A stretch of 16,514 nucleotides of DNA from Paracoccaceae bacterium (lineage in GTDB: Bacteria; Pseudomonadota; Alphaproteobacteria; Rhodobacterales; Rhodobacteraceae). Each line of letters begins with the position of its first letter. Positions within the stretch are counted from its first letter, which is position 1. The DNA lies in assembly GCA_003551745.1 (NCBI GenBank), contig PUNI01000396.1:1-16514 (forward strand), in the 5' to 3' direction. Positions 7,369 through 16,115 of the stretch are shown one piece after another. Under the pieces are notes generated by a model, which worked only from the letters and a program-made list of their open reading frames with translations, did not search any database and had not been told where the DNA came from. A program made the translations under genes and the position numbers.

Positions 7369-8586
7369 ATGCGGCTGGAAGAATTGAAAAAGGCAGTCCA
7401 GAACGATGCGGCCCTGCGTCGGCGACAGCGGCTCCAGCCGGCGGGCGGACCGGGCGACAAGCTGTTTCCGCCCACCTATCCGGGCGACACCGGCCCGACC
7501 CATGTATTCGAGCGCCGCCGCATAGACGGCGAGGATCGGGTCTGCGTGCTGATCGACAGCGTGCAGTCCCAGGCGAACCGGCTCGAGGAGGCGCTCCTGA
7601 CCGCGGCCGAAGCCGATCGCATCCGCCTGCCGCGGCTGGTGGTGGATTTTCCCGGAGCGGGGCTGAACTCGGTCGGGCGGATCAGCGTGCTCGAGGCGCC
7701 GCACCGCATCTTCGACGCCATCCTGCGCGACAGCGAGCTGAGCGGGAAACCCTTCCGCGACAGCGATCTCGGCCAAGCGCTGCGGCAGGCCACGCCGGCG
7801 GATGCGACCGCGATCCTTCAGGCCGCACCGACCGCGCTGCTGTTCGGGGCGTGGAACTCGACCGGCGAGGGCGGTGGCCTCGGCGCCAAGTTCGCCCGCG
7901 CCATCGTTTCGGAAGTGATCGGGGTGGATGTGCCGGTCGAGGAAACGGCGGACCGGCGCACGGGCGAGGTGACGTTGCAGACGGCCGGGCGCCGCACCGG
8001 CAGCCGGATCGACCCGCTCGGCATTCCGCGTTCCATCGAAATCTACAAGAAAGAGGGCGATTGGGGTTTCGACGACAAGAAACTCGACAAGGGCGCAAAA
8101 AAGGTGCGCCCCTCGGAGGTCAATCACGGGAATATCACGCCAAGCGTCGACCAACTGGGCGTCACCTGTGACCATGCGCTGCAAACTCAGGTGCTGACCT
8201 TCGCAGGGCTCAGGCGGCTGCGCTTCGGCACGGACGAGGCGAAGAACCTTGCGGCGCGCACCTGGCTGGCCGCCCTGGGCATCGTCGCCATGATCGAGGG
8301 CAACCGGCAGGGCATGGCGCTGCGCTCGCGCTGCGACCTCGTCTGCGAGAACGGGCTTGGGCCGCTGGAACTGGTCGCCTTCGACGGCACCACGCGCGAG
8401 GTCGAGATCGATGCCGACGCGGCGGTGCGTCTGCACGAGGAGGCGTTCGAGGTTGCGCGGAAGGCCGGCTTTACCCTCGCTCCCGAGCCCGTGACCTTGA
8501 AACCGCAAGACAAGCTCGTCGAGCTGGTGCGGCAGTCGCGAGAGAAGGCATTGGCCGACGAAGCCGGCGAGGCGGACGGGAACTGA
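7369..8586 (+). CDS. csb1: Type I-G CRISPR-associated Cas7 (Csb1 / GSU0053 family), 405 aa
   Basis: This is the backbone subunit of the type I-G Cascade complex; copies of it coat the crRNA guide. The protein matches the Csb1 family pattern: an N-terminal LEELKKAVQNDAALRRRQRL, KLFPPTYPG, then VCVLIDSVQSQANRLEEAL, LVVDFPGAGLNSVGRISVLEAPHRIFDA and FRDSDLGQAL. A central ALLFGAWNSTGEGGGLGAKFARAIVSEVIG (about 160-190) and a later THQ-type segment near PSVDQLGVTCDHALQTQVLTFAGLRRLRFG follow. The frame is open from 7312, but the ATG at 7369 has a strong GGAGGAGGG (7356-7364) and begins with the conserved LEELKKAV, so I choose it. It is the first gene of the operon, 3 nt before csb2. Confidence 0.92.
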   Translation: MRLEELKKAVQNDAALRRRQRLQPAGGPGDKLFPPTYPGDTGPTHVFERRRIDGEDRVCVLIDSVQSQANRLEEALLTAAEADRIRLPRLVVDFPGAGLNSVGRISVLEAPHRIFDAILRDSELSGKPFRDSDLGQALRQATPADATAILQAAPTALLFGAWNSTGEGGGLGAKFARAIVSEVIGVDVPVEETADRRTGEVTLQTAGRRTGSRIDPLGIPRSIEIYKKEGDWGFDDKKLDKGAKKVRPSEVNHGNITPSVDQLGVTCDHALQTQVLTFAGLRRLRFGTDEAKNLAARTWLAALGIVAMIEGNRQGMALRSRCDLVCENGLGPLELVAFDGTTREVEIDADAAVRLHEEAFEVARKAGFTLAPEPVTLKPQDKLVELVRQSREKALADEAGEADGN

Positions 8587-8589
8587 CCC

Positions 8590-10074
8590 ATGCTCTGCCT
8601 CGACATCGCCTGGCTGACGGGCACGGCCTTCCTGGCCCGCGACCCCTCCGACCTCGCGCCCGACTGGCCGCCCCAGCCCGACCGCATCTTTTCGGCCTTA
8701 GTGGCAAGCTGGGGTTCAGGGGGCGAGGACCGGATCGAGCGCGAGGCGCTCGAATGGCTCGAAGCGCAGAAACCGCCGCGCCTGCATCTGCCCGAACCGG
8801 CCCATCCGCGCCAGACGGTCAAGGTCTATGTGCCGCCCAATGACGCGAAGGGCAGCACGGTCCTGCCGACACTGCGGAAGCGGCAGGAACGGACCTTTCC
8901 CTGCGTCGCGCTCGACGCAGGGTCAGAAATGCACCTTTCCGTTATCTGGGAGGCGACTCCGTCCGAAAAGCACCGCGCCGCGCTCGAAAAGATTGCCAGG
9001 CGCACGAGCCATGTCGGCCATTCCGCGAGCCTGGTGCGGGTGATGTTCCGCGAGATCGACGCGACGCCGGGAGGCCTTCAACCGGCCCGGCGGGCGCCAT
9101 ATCGTGGGCGGTTGCGGCAGCTCGAAGACCTGCACCGCCGCCACATGACGGGCGACACCAACGCCCGGCCGCGCCCGGCGACGCGCCGCCGAACGCCACC
9201 TGGCGCTTCGAGCACACCACGCCAATTCGCCACCGACCCTGCGCAATGGGTCGTCCTCGAACATGCCGGAGGAGACCGACCAGACTTGCGCGCGGCGGCG
9301 CCGTTGGGAGAGGCGATGCGTCAGGCGCTGATGGAAGCCTGGACGCGCGCCCATGGGGAGACGGCGCCCGCCTGGATATCGGGTCACGAGGCCGACGGGA
9401 GCCCTGCACGCGACCCGCATCTTGCCGCCGTGCCGATGGCGAATGCTGGCTGGAAACATTCCGACGGTCGGCTCATGGGGTTTGCGCTGGTGCCGCCTTC
9501 CTCTGAAATCTCTGCCTGGGCGGCGTCCGGCCCCGAGGCATTCGCGCGGCGACAGGCATTCAGCCAAGCGCTGGCGCGGCTTGGCGAGACCGATGGCGAG
9601 GGCCGCCCGATCCTAACTCTAGCGCCGCAGGGCGGCGGATCATGGCGATGGCGTCTGGCGCCCGCCACCTCGGGGCTGCGCTCGCTCGATCCGGTGCGAT
9701 ATGTGCGCACCTCGCGCCTTTGGGCCAGCGTTACGCCGGTGCTGCTCGACCGGCATGTCAAGACCGCCGGGCCGCCCGAACGCAGCGCCGAGGCCGAGGA
9801 CATGATCCGTGCCGCCTGCGCCCGGACCGGTCTGCCCGAGCCGGTGGCGATGTCGCTAACCAAGCACGCTGCCATTGCCGGCGTGCCCTCCGCCCGGCCC
9901 GCCGGCGGCAACCCGCGATGGACGGGCTGGGCGCGGCGGAAGAGCTTCGGTGCGCGGGCCTTCGTGCATGTGCGCCTGGCATTCGACGAAACCGTTACCG
10001 GGCCGCTTCTGCTGGGCGCGGGACGCTTTCACGGTCTGGGGCTGTTTCTACCGATGCGGGAGGGCCGGCGATGA
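8590..10074 (+). CDS. csb2: Type I-G CRISPR-associated Csb2 (Cas5-Cas6-type, GSU0054 family), 494 aa
   Basis: The Csb2 family in type I-G combines the Cas5 role (binding the 5' handle of the crRNA) with a Cas6-like part thought to process pre-crRNA. The locus has no separate cas5 or cas6 gene, which fits. The N-terminal RAMP-like region reads LCLDIAWLTGTAFL, then DWPPQPDRIFSALVASWG and ALEWLEAQKPPRLHLP, followed by TVKVYVPPND. The C-terminal half has SRLWASVTPVLLDRHVK, then HVRLAFDETVTGPLLLGAGRFHGLGLFLP; that last segment is the glycine-rich loop typical of RAMP proteins near the C-terminus. A basic, Pro/Arg-rich linker lies at about residues 190-215. The catalytic residues of the Cas6 part cannot be assigned by eye. 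The ATG is 3 nt after the cas7 stop, and the stop overlaps the cas3 start. Confidence 0.9.
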   Translation: MLCLDIAWLTGTAFLARDPSDLAPDWPPQPDRIFSALVASWGSGGEDRIEREALEWLEAQKPPRLHLPEPAHPRQTVKVYVPPNDAKGSTVLPTLRKRQERTFPCVALDAGSEMHLSVIWEATPSEKHRAALEKIARRTSHVGHSASLVRVMFREIDATPGGLQPARRAPYRGRLRQLEDLHRRHMTGDTNARPRPATRRRTPPGASSTPRQFATDPAQWVVLEHAGGDRPDLRAAAPLGEAMRQALMEAWTRAHGETAPAWISGHEADGSPARDPHLAAVPMANAGWKHSDGRLMGFALVPPSSEISAWAASGPEAFARRQAFSQALARLGETDGEGRPILTLAPQGGGSWRWRLAPATSGLRSLDPVRYVRTSRLWASVTPVLLDRHVKTAGPPERSAEAEDMIRAACARTGLPEPVAMSLTKHAAIAGVPSARPAGGNPRWTGWARRKSFGARAFVHVRLAFDETVTGPLLLGAGRFHGLGLFLPMREGRR

Positions 10075-12926
10075 CGGGCCTCCCGCCTCTCGCGGCCGGG
10101 GATTTTGCCGAAGTCTTCGCTGCCATCCACGGCCATTCGCCCCATGCATGGCAAAAGCGGTTCTTGGAAACCGCGGCGGAGTCTGGCCACTGGCCCAAGG
10201 GCGTCGCCGCCCCCACCGGTGCGGGCAAGACCGCCGTGCTCGACGTGGCGCTGTTCCATCTGGCTTGTGACGCCGGGGCGAAACCACGCAGGGCGCCCAT
10301 GCGCATCGTTCTTGCAGTGGACCGAAGGGTTATCGTCGATCAGGCTTTCCAGCGCGCACGCCTGATCCGTGACGCGCTGGAGTCTGCCCAGGGAGCAACA
10401 GCGCTTGCGCGCATGGCGGAGCGACTGCGCGCGCTTTCCGGTGACAAGCCGTTGCATGTCGCCGAGCTGCGCGGGGGCATGCCGCTCGAGCGCAATTGGG
10501 CGCGCCGCCCCGACCAGCCGACCATCCTGTGCACGACGGTCGATCAGCTCGGCTCGCGGCTCCTGTTCCGCGGCTATGGCGTGAGCGACAGCATGGCACC
10601 GGTGCATGCCGGGCTCTTGGGCTGCGACGCGCTCCTCATCCTCGACGAGGCGCATCTGTCCCGAGCTTTCGAGGAGACACTGGCCGCCATCGCCCGCACG
10701 CGCACGCCCGACCGCTCTTTCGGTTTGCCGTGGGACTGGTGCGCGCTGACCGCGACTCCGCGCGACGCTTCGGGCACGCTCTTCACGCTCAACGGGGACG
10801 AGCGCGCCAAAGGCCCGATCGCGCGCCGGCTGGCTGCGGGCAAACGCATTGCACTGCGCCAGGTGAATGAGGCCGGGGATGCAAAGAGCTTCGCCAACGA
10901 AGCACGCGCGTTGCGCAAGCATCTCAGTGAACGGGGCGAGGTGGTGCCGGTCATCGCCGTAGTGGTCAACCGCGTTCCGTTGGCGCGGCAAGTTTTCGAT
11001 GATCTGCGCCAGGATTGGGATGCGGAGGCCCTCCTGCTCACCGGTCGCGTGCGCCCGGCAGAGAGGGACGCGCTGATCAGTGCATGGCGCGCGCGGCTGG
11101 AGGGACAGGAGCAGGGCGAGCAGCCCGTATACGTCGTGGCCACCCAGTGCATTGAGGCCGGAGCGGATTTCGACTTCGATGCCATGGTCAGTCAGATCGC
11201 ACCGCTCGACGCGCTGCGCCAGCGCTTCGGGCGTCTGGCACGAAGCGGCAACCGGGGCGACGCACCCGCACCGGGCATCATCCTCGCCGCTAAGGGGGAG
11301 ATCGGTAATAGGGCAACCGATCCGATCTATGGCCGCGCCCCGGCCGAGACCTGGGACTGGCTCAAGCACATTGCGCAAAAGGAGGGCAAGGAAGAGGTCT
11401 TGGATTTCGGGCCGGATGCGCTCGACGCGCTGATTGCCGGCGATCCGCCTGATGAGGCTTGCATAACTCCTGCGCCTTCGGCACCGCCCTTGCGCGAGTC
11501 CGATCTTGACGCCTTGACCATGACGGCGCCGCGACCGTTTCCCGACCCGGACCCGGCCCCTTTCCTGCACGGAGATTTCCGCGACGAGGCCGAGGTCAGC
11601 CTGGTCTGGCGCGGCGATATCGGCGTGCTCCTGAGCCGGCTTGCAGAAGACCAACATGGCGCAATCGCTGGGCTTAAGGAGCTCCTTGCCCTTTCGCCGC
11701 CGCGTCCGGCCGAGGCGCTGCGCCTCCCGCTCTGGACGGTGCGGCGCTGGCTGCCGCTTGAGGGCGCGGCAGCGGACGACAGGCTGGCCGACATTCCGGC
11801 AGGCGCCGCGGACAAGAATGGTGCGGGCGCGCAACATGAGGTCGAAACAGTCCTGCGCTGGCGGGGGCGCGACGACCTCGCCCTTGTATCACCCGGGGAG
11901 CTGCGCGTCGGGGATGTCGTAATCCTGCCCGGGACGCGCGGCGGCTGCGACGACTTCGGCTGGGCGCCCGAGAGCGAGTCCCCGGTTATAGACATCGGCG
12001 GTCGCGCCGCCGCGCCCTATTCCGGCCAGAGGGCGGCCCTGCGGCTCCACCCGGCCGTCTGGCCGGATGAAGCGGAGCCCTGGGCCGAGATCGCCACGTT
12101 GCTCGAATCCGGAGCGACGGCGGTCGAGATCGCGCGCGCCACGGGCCTGCCGGAATGGTCCGAGGCGACGGGTCTCACCCTTGCCCAACCTTATGGCGAT
12201 GACCCGACAGCGGGGGCGGTGCTTGTCGCGCCGAAGGGCCTCGTGGCGGTGGAAGGCCCGACCGCGGCGCCTTTGCCCGTGACCGAAGGCGATGAAGGTC
12301 TGTTCGCCCCCGCGCCGGTAAAGCTCGATGATCACGCCCGTGCCGTCGCCGGCTTCGCGCGCCGTCACGCCGAGGCGCTCGGCCTGCCAGATGATGTGGT
12401 GGAGACGCTCGCGGCGGCCGGCCGCTGGCACGACGCCGGCAAGGCCGATCCCCGCTTTCAGCTCTGGCTCACGTCGATCGAGGGGCGGCTCGACGACGGC
12501 CCGCCCATCGCCAAGACCACCGCTCGCGCAAGCCCGACCCGCCAGCGCGCCCTGCGCACGGCGGCATCGCTGCCCGTGCGCTGGCGCCACGAGGTGGCCT
12601 CGCTGCGCATCGCGGCCGCGCGGCTGGCGCACGACGCGACGGCGCCCGACCCGGACCTTCTTCTCTGGCTGATTGGCACCCATCACGGCCACGGGCGCCC
12701 GTTCTTTCCTCATGACGATGACTGGGACGCGCATGAGATGACCCTGCTTGGCACGACGCTCCACCCCGCGCCCGGCCCCGACAAGCTTGACTTCGACCGG
12801 GACGGTGCCGACTGGGCCGGGCTCATGGAAAGACTTCGGACGCGCTACGGCCTCTGGAACCTGGCCTTTCTCGAGGCCTGCCTGAGGCTTGCCGACCACC
12901 GCGCCTCGGCCGGGGAGACGCCGTGA
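10071..12926 (+). CDS. cas3: Type I-G CRISPR-associated helicase-nuclease Cas3 (helicase then HD), 951 aa
   Basis: Cas3 is recruited to DNA bound by Cascade, then unwinds and degrades it. The helicase comes first: Walker A APTGAGKT (K53), LILDEAH (residues 189-195), motif III ALTATPR, and motif VI QRFGRLARSGNR (384-395), where Arg fingers are expected. A long linker region (about 430-745) follows. The HD nuclease is at the C-terminus: DDHA (H755), WHD (H787-D788), RHE (H840), GTHHG (H871-H872) and LADH (D942), so the metal ligands appear complete. This helicase-HD order is the reverse of the usual Cas3 and is characteristic of type I-G/I-U. The start at 10071 overlaps the csb2 stop as ATGA. 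The open frame extends upstream to 9642 but that part lies inside csb2. It shares a junction GTGATG with the next gene. Confidence 0.93.
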   Translation: MTGLPPLAAGDFAEVFAAIHGHSPHAWQKRFLETAAESGHWPKGVAAPTGAGKTAVLDVALFHLACDAGAKPRRAPMRIVLAVDRRVIVDQAFQRARLIRDALESAQGATALARMAERLRALSGDKPLHVAELRGGMPLERNWARRPDQPTILCTTVDQLGSRLLFRGYGVSDSMAPVHAGLLGCDALLILDEAHLSRAFEETLAAIARTRTPDRSFGLPWDWCALTATPRDASGTLFTLNGDERAKGPIARRLAAGKRIALRQVNEAGDAKSFANEARALRKHLSERGEVVPVIAVVVNRVPLARQVFDDLRQDWDAEALLLTGRVRPAERDALISAWRARLEGQEQGEQPVYVVATQCIEAGADFDFDAMVSQIAPLDALRQRFGRLARSGNRGDAPAPGIILAAKGEIGNRATDPIYGRAPAETWDWLKHIAQKEGKEEVLDFGPDALDALIAGDPPDEACITPAPSAPPLRESDLDALTMTAPRPFPDPDPAPFLHGDFRDEAEVSLVWRGDIGVLLSRLAEDQHGAIAGLKELLALSPPRPAEALRLPLWTVRRWLPLEGAAADDRLADIPAGAADKNGAGAQHEVETVLRWRGRDDLALVSPGELRVGDVVILPGTRGGCDDFGWAPESESPVIDIGGRAAAPYSGQRAALRLHPAVWPDEAEPWAEIATLLESGATAVEIARATGLPEWSEATGLTLAQPYGDDPTAGAVLVAPKGLVAVEGPTAAPLPVTEGDEGLFAPAPVKLDDHARAVAGFARRHAEALGLPDDVVETLAAAGRWHDAGKADPRFQLWLTSIEGRLDDGPPIAKTTARASPTRQRALRTAASLPVRWRHEVASLRIAAARLAHDATAPDPDLLLWLIGTHHGHGRPFFPHDDDWDAHEMTLLGTTLHPAPGPDKLDFDRDGADWAGLMERLRTRYGLWNLAFLEACLRLADHRASAGETP

Positions 12927-13882
12927 TGGCGCGCAAGAAGAAAGAGCCGTCGGCCGCGGCTTGGCAGCCCGACGACGTGGCTCCAGCGGGAGACCATCGC
13001 CTCGAGGGTCTCGAGCCTGACAACCTGCTCGCCGTCATGGCGCTTCTCGGCCTTCTGCGCGCGCTCGAGACCGCAAGGCCCGCCTGGCGCCCCCGCGCCT
13101 TCTGGGATGTCGAGACCCACCCCTGGCGCCCCATCCTGACGCTGGCCGAGCGGCAGACGCAGGCCGAAATCGCCAAGGTGGCGGCGGAGCGGGTTGGCCA
13201 ACTTGCAAAGGATCACGCAGCGACGGGCAATCGGGACAATCTGAAGCTTTCGCTTGACGATTTCGACGCGCTGCAGGCGGTGGCGGATACGAAGGGGCGG
13301 CGCGTTCTCGATGCGCTCTGCTGCCGAGATGCGCCCCGCGATAACGAAACGCTCTGGCCGACGCCCTTTGCCTTCATGTTTGGCCAGGGCCATCAGCATT
13401 TCCTCAAGCGCTTCCGGGCAGTTCCCACCTCCGGCTCGGCGCACGACATTGCCGCCGCCCTCTTCGAGCCCTGGACACGCAATGACAGCACCGACGGCTT
13501 TCGCTGGGATCCGGCCGAGGATCGCCGCTACGCCCTGCGCGCGCTCAACCCCTCCACAGATAAAGCCACCACCCAGCACGGCGCAAACATGCTTGCCGCC
13601 ATCTGCCTACCGCTACTTCCCGTGACGCCGATCAGGCGCCGTGGCGAGACGCGGGTGCTGACGCCAATGACCCGCTATGGCACGGGCGGGCAGATCGAGT
13701 TCACCTGGCCGCTCTGGAGACGCCCGGCACGCCTTTCGGCGATCCTCGCGCTTCTGCGCCATCCCGAGCTGGCCAAGGGTTCCCCCGACGCCGCGAACCT
13801 GCCTCAGACGGCCGCCCTCATGCGCGCGCGCCGCATCTCGATTGGCAAATATTTCAACGTCACACCCGCCGAGCCGCCATGA
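12926..13882 (+). CDS. Type I-G-associated protein, Cas8 position / Cas3-extension family (318 aa)
   Basis: This gene sits between cas3 and the cas4-cas1 fusion. The start is either ATG 12926 (GGGGAG at 12912-12917, eight bases away) or GTG 12923; I prefer ATG. The sequence shows HRLEGLEPDNLLAVMALLGLLRALE near the N-terminus (residues about 24-50), a charged basic N-terminal tail, then FAFMFGQGHQHFLKRF and LFEPWTRNDSTDGFRWDPAEDRRYALRALNPS (about 155-215), and a C-terminal LPVTPIRRRGETRVLTPM and GGQIEFTWPLWRRP. I associate this pattern with a family annotated as the type I-G 'Cas3-extension' protein, from memory. It is far smaller than a usual Csx17/Cas8g large subunit, but no other candidate large subunit exists in the operon, so it may fill that role. 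The function is not established from the sequence. Confidence 0.7.
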   Translation: MARKKKEPSAAAWQPDDVAPAGDHRLEGLEPDNLLAVMALLGLLRALETARPAWRPRAFWDVETHPWRPILTLAERQTQAEIAKVAAERVGQLAKDHAATGNRDNLKLSLDDFDALQAVADTKGRRVLDALCCRDAPRDNETLWPTPFAFMFGQGHQHFLKRFRAVPTSGSAHDIAAALFEPWTRNDSTDGFRWDPAEDRRYALRALNPSTDKATTQHGANMLAAICLPLLPVTPIRRRGETRVLTPMTRYGTGGQIEFTWPLWRRPARLSAILALLRHPELAKGSPDAANLPQTAALMRARRISIGKYFNVTPAEPP

Positions 13883-15597
13883 CCGACCAGCCAGAACTGC
13901 CGCTGCCCGCGCCGCCCGCGACGGGCGAGACGCCGCTGGTGCCGGCGCGGATGGTCAACGAGTGGGTCTACTGCCCCCGGCTCGCCTATCTGATGTGGGT
14001 CGAGGGCGAGTGGGCCGAGACCGGCGACACCGCGGACGGGCGGCGCGCCCATGCCCGCGTCGACCGCCCCGCGGGAAAGCTCCCCGTCCCCGAGACGACC
14101 GGCATGACGGGGGACGACGACGCTCCACCCTTTGTAACACGCGCCGTCACGCTCTCCTCCGAACGCCTGGGCGCCATCGCCAAGATGGACGTCATCGAAG
14201 GCGCGGAGGGCCAGGTCACGCCCATCGACCACAAGCGCGGCAAGCGCCCGCATGTCGACAAGGGCGCCTACGAGCCCGAGCGCGTCCAGGTCGCCCTGCA
14301 GGCCATGATCCTAGAAGATGCCGGCTACCGGGTCGAGGAGGGCGCGCTCTGGTACGTCGAGAGCCGCGAGCGCGTCCGCGTCGTCCTCGACGCCGAGCTC
14401 CGCGACCGGACCGAGCGGGCGGTCTCCGAGCTGCGCCTCGCCGCCGGCGCGGGCCGCCGGCCTCCGCCGCTCGAGAACTCGCCCAAGTGTCCGCGCTGTG
14501 CGCTGGCCGGCATCTGCCTCCCCGACGAGGTCAACTTCTTCCGCAAGGGGCAAGCCCCGCGCATGCTCAACCCTGCGGATGACCCCGCCCTGCCGGTCCA
14601 CGTCCAGGCTCCCGGCGCCCGCCTGCGCAAGTCGGGCGAGACGCTGACCATCGAGACCGACGACGGCACCACCAAGGCCCCGCTCGTCAAGGTCTCCGAA
14701 CTCGCCCTCTACGGGCCGGTCTCGATCACCACCCCGGCGCTGCACGAGCTGATGCGCAGAGAGATCCCGGTGTCATGGCATTCCACCGGCGGCTGGCTGC
14801 TCGGCCACGTCGTCGGGACCGGTGCGACCAGCCCCCGCACGCGGGCGGCGCAGTATCGCGCCGCCGAGGAGGAGCGGGCCGCGCGCCGCATTGCCGCCGG
14901 CCTCGTCGCCGCCAAGATCCGCAACCAGCGCACGATGCTCCGGCGCAACTGGAAGCGCGCCGACGATCCAGAGCGTGCCACCGCCCTCGACCGCCTGAAG
15001 CACCTCGCCGAGGGCGCGCGCCAGACACCCGACACCGGCGTCCTGCTCGGGCTCGAGGGCGAGGCCGCCGCGCACTACTTCGGCCTCTTCGACGGCATGA
15101 TCACGACAGAGAATGCATCCTTCCCGGCGTTTGCCTTCGATCGGCGCAACCGGCGGCCGCCGGCCGACCCGGTGAACGCCATGCTCTCCTTCGCCTATGC
15201 GCTGGCGACACGGCTCTTCACCGGCGCGCTCACCGCGGTGGGGCTCGATCCATACCAGGGCTTCTACCACGCCATTCGCCCCGGCCGCCCCGCCCTCAGC
15301 CTCGACATGATGGAGCCGTTTCGTCCCATCCTCTGCGACTCGACCGTGCTGATGGCCGTCAACAACGGCGAGCTGACGCCGGCCGACTTCGTCCACAATG
15401 GACCGTCCTGCGCAATGACGACGAAAGGCCGGAAGGCGCTGATCGCCGCCTGGGAGCGCCGGCTCGAGCAGGAGACCACCCACCCTGTCTTTGGCTATCG
15501 CGTGAACATGCGCCGGCTTGTCGCCGTTCAATGCCGTCTGCTCGCCCGCCATCTCGCCGGCGAGGTCGCCGAGATGCCCCACTACGTGCCGAGGTGA
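13879..15597 (+). CDS. cas4-cas1: Cas4-Cas1 fusion, type I-G adaptation nuclease/integrase (572 aa)
   Basis: The N-terminal Cas4 domain (about 20-215) trims prespacers and helps select the PAM. It shows C32 in YCPRL, D104 in AKMD, D117 and K119 in PIDHKRG, and a C-terminal Fe-S cluster motif C204, C207 and C213. The Cas1 domain (about 225-572) integrates spacers. Its likely metal ligands are E393 in [12 protein letters not shown]464 in [11 protein letters not shown], and E479 in LDMMEPFRP. All key residues of both activities are present. The fusion is characteristic of type I-G and a few related systems. The start at 13879 overlaps the preceding stop as ATGA, and cas2 begins 4 nt after the stop. 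The protein should act with Cas2 at the leader end of the adjacent array. Confidence 0.95.
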   Translation: MTDQPELPLPAPPATGETPLVPARMVNEWVYCPRLAYLMWVEGEWAETGDTADGRRAHARVDRPAGKLPVPETTGMTGDDDAPPFVTRAVTLSSERLGAIAKMDVIEGAEGQVTPIDHKRGKRPHVDKGAYEPERVQVALQAMILEDAGYRVEEGALWYVESRERVRVVLDAELRDRTERAVSELRLAAGAGRRPPPLENSPKCPRCALAGICLPDEVNFFRKGQAPRMLNPADDPALPVHVQAPGARLRKSGETLTIETDDGTTKAPLVKVSELALYGPVSITTPALHELMRREIPVSWHSTGGWLLGHVVGTGATSPRTRAAQYRAAEEERAARRIAAGLVAAKIRNQRTMLRRNWKRADDPERATALDRLKHLAEGARQTPDTGVLLGLEGEAAAHYFGLFDGMITTENASFPAFAFDRRNRRPPADPVNAMLSFAYALATRLFTGALTAVGLDPYQGFYHAIRPGRPALSLDMMEPFRPILCDSTVLMAVNNGELTPADFVHNGPSCAMTTKGRKALIAAWERRLEQETTHPVFGYRVNMRRLVAVQCRLLARHLAGEVAEMPHYVPR

Positions 15598-15601
15598 GCC
15601 C

Positions 15602-15895
15602 ATGGCCGAGGAGCGCCTCTACGTCGTCGCCTACGACATCGCCCACAAGAAACGCTGGCGCCGGGTTTTCCGCCTTATGCAGGGCTACGGCGCATGGCTT
15701 CAGCTCTCGGTCTTCCAGTGCCGGCTGACGCCGCGCCGGCGCGCCGAACTCGTCGCCCGCCTCGATGCCGAGATCCACCACGACGAGGATCACGTCGTCA
15801 TCCTCGATCTCGGCCCGGCGGAAAAGGTCGATCCCCGCGTGGAAAGCCTCGGCAAGAGCTATGCGGTGCCGGCGAGAAGCGCTATCGTGATATGA
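15602..15895 (+). CDS. cas2: CRISPR-associated Cas2 (97 aa)
   Basis: Cas2 is the structural core of the Cas1-Cas2 spacer integration complex. The sequence begins [38 protein letters not shown], giving the ferredoxin-like fold's first strand with the conserved Asp in YDIA (D12), the helix, and the second strand SVFQCRLT. The rest supplies [23 protein letters not shown] and a C-terminal strand-like [12 protein letters not shown]. Length is normal for the family. The frame is open upstream to 15518 within cas1, but ATG 15602 has a GAGGTGAG ribosome site at 15591-15598 and the conserved start. It is the last gene before the CRISPR leader. Confidence 0.94.
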   Translation: MAEERLYVVAYDIAHKKRWRRVFRLMQGYGAWLQLSVFQCRLTPRRRAELVARLDAEIHHDEDHVVILDLGPAEKVDPRVESLGKSYAVPARSAIVI

Positions 15896-16115
15896 CTGGT
15901 GCGGGCGAGCCGTCCGCCGCTCCCGCGCGAGCGCTCCGGCGCTCCAAGAATCGCGGGGACCGCTCGCAAGGGCATAACCCGCCGAGAAGGCTGCGCTCTT
16001 TGACATCGCGGATCGCCTTGGATGCTGACTGTGGCGACATCTTCAGCCATGCGGTCGAGACCCCTCGCACTCCGGTCCGTTTACATTGGTGCTGCAGGGG
16101 CTTATCACATGGGCT
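15896..16115 (+). promoter_or_regulatory. CRISPR leader region
   Basis: These 220 bp lie between cas2 and the first repeat, on the side from which repeats ending ATTGAAGC are normally transcribed. A short hairpin (GAGCGC 15929-15934, loop TCCG, GCGCTC 15939-15944) occurs soon after cas2, without a T run. A consensus -35 TTGACA is at 16000-16005, but no good -10 follows it. A better promoter lies at the downstream end. Confidence 0.6.
16080..16108 (+). promoter_or_regulatory. Candidate CRISPR array promoter
   Basis: TTTACA (16080-16085) and TATCAC (16103-16108) are separated by exactly 17 bp, with five and four matches to the sigma-70 consensus. Transcription would start at about 16114-16116, at the first base of the first repeat. 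This gives an almost leaderless pre-crRNA. Prediction from sequence only. Confidence 0.5.

Noticed and set aside
7348..8508. Minus-strand open frame of 386 codons within cas7
   Set aside because: Antisense shadow of csb1; no ribosome site or family pattern.
9642..10070. 143-residue upstream extension of cas3
   Set aside because: It lies inside csb2 in another frame; the ATG at 10071 overlaps the csb2 stop in the usual operon manner and starts the conserved Cas3 sequence.
10029..11837. Minus-strand open frame of 602 codons within cas3
   Set aside because: Antisense shadow of cas3, which has complete helicase motifs on the plus strand.
11889..12899. Minus-strand open frame of 336 codons at the cas3 3' end
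   Set aside because: Antisense to the HD domain of Cas3, whose metal-binding residues are in the plus frame.
15929..15944. Hairpin after cas2 as a transcription terminator
   Set aside because: The stem is only 6 bp and no T run follows.
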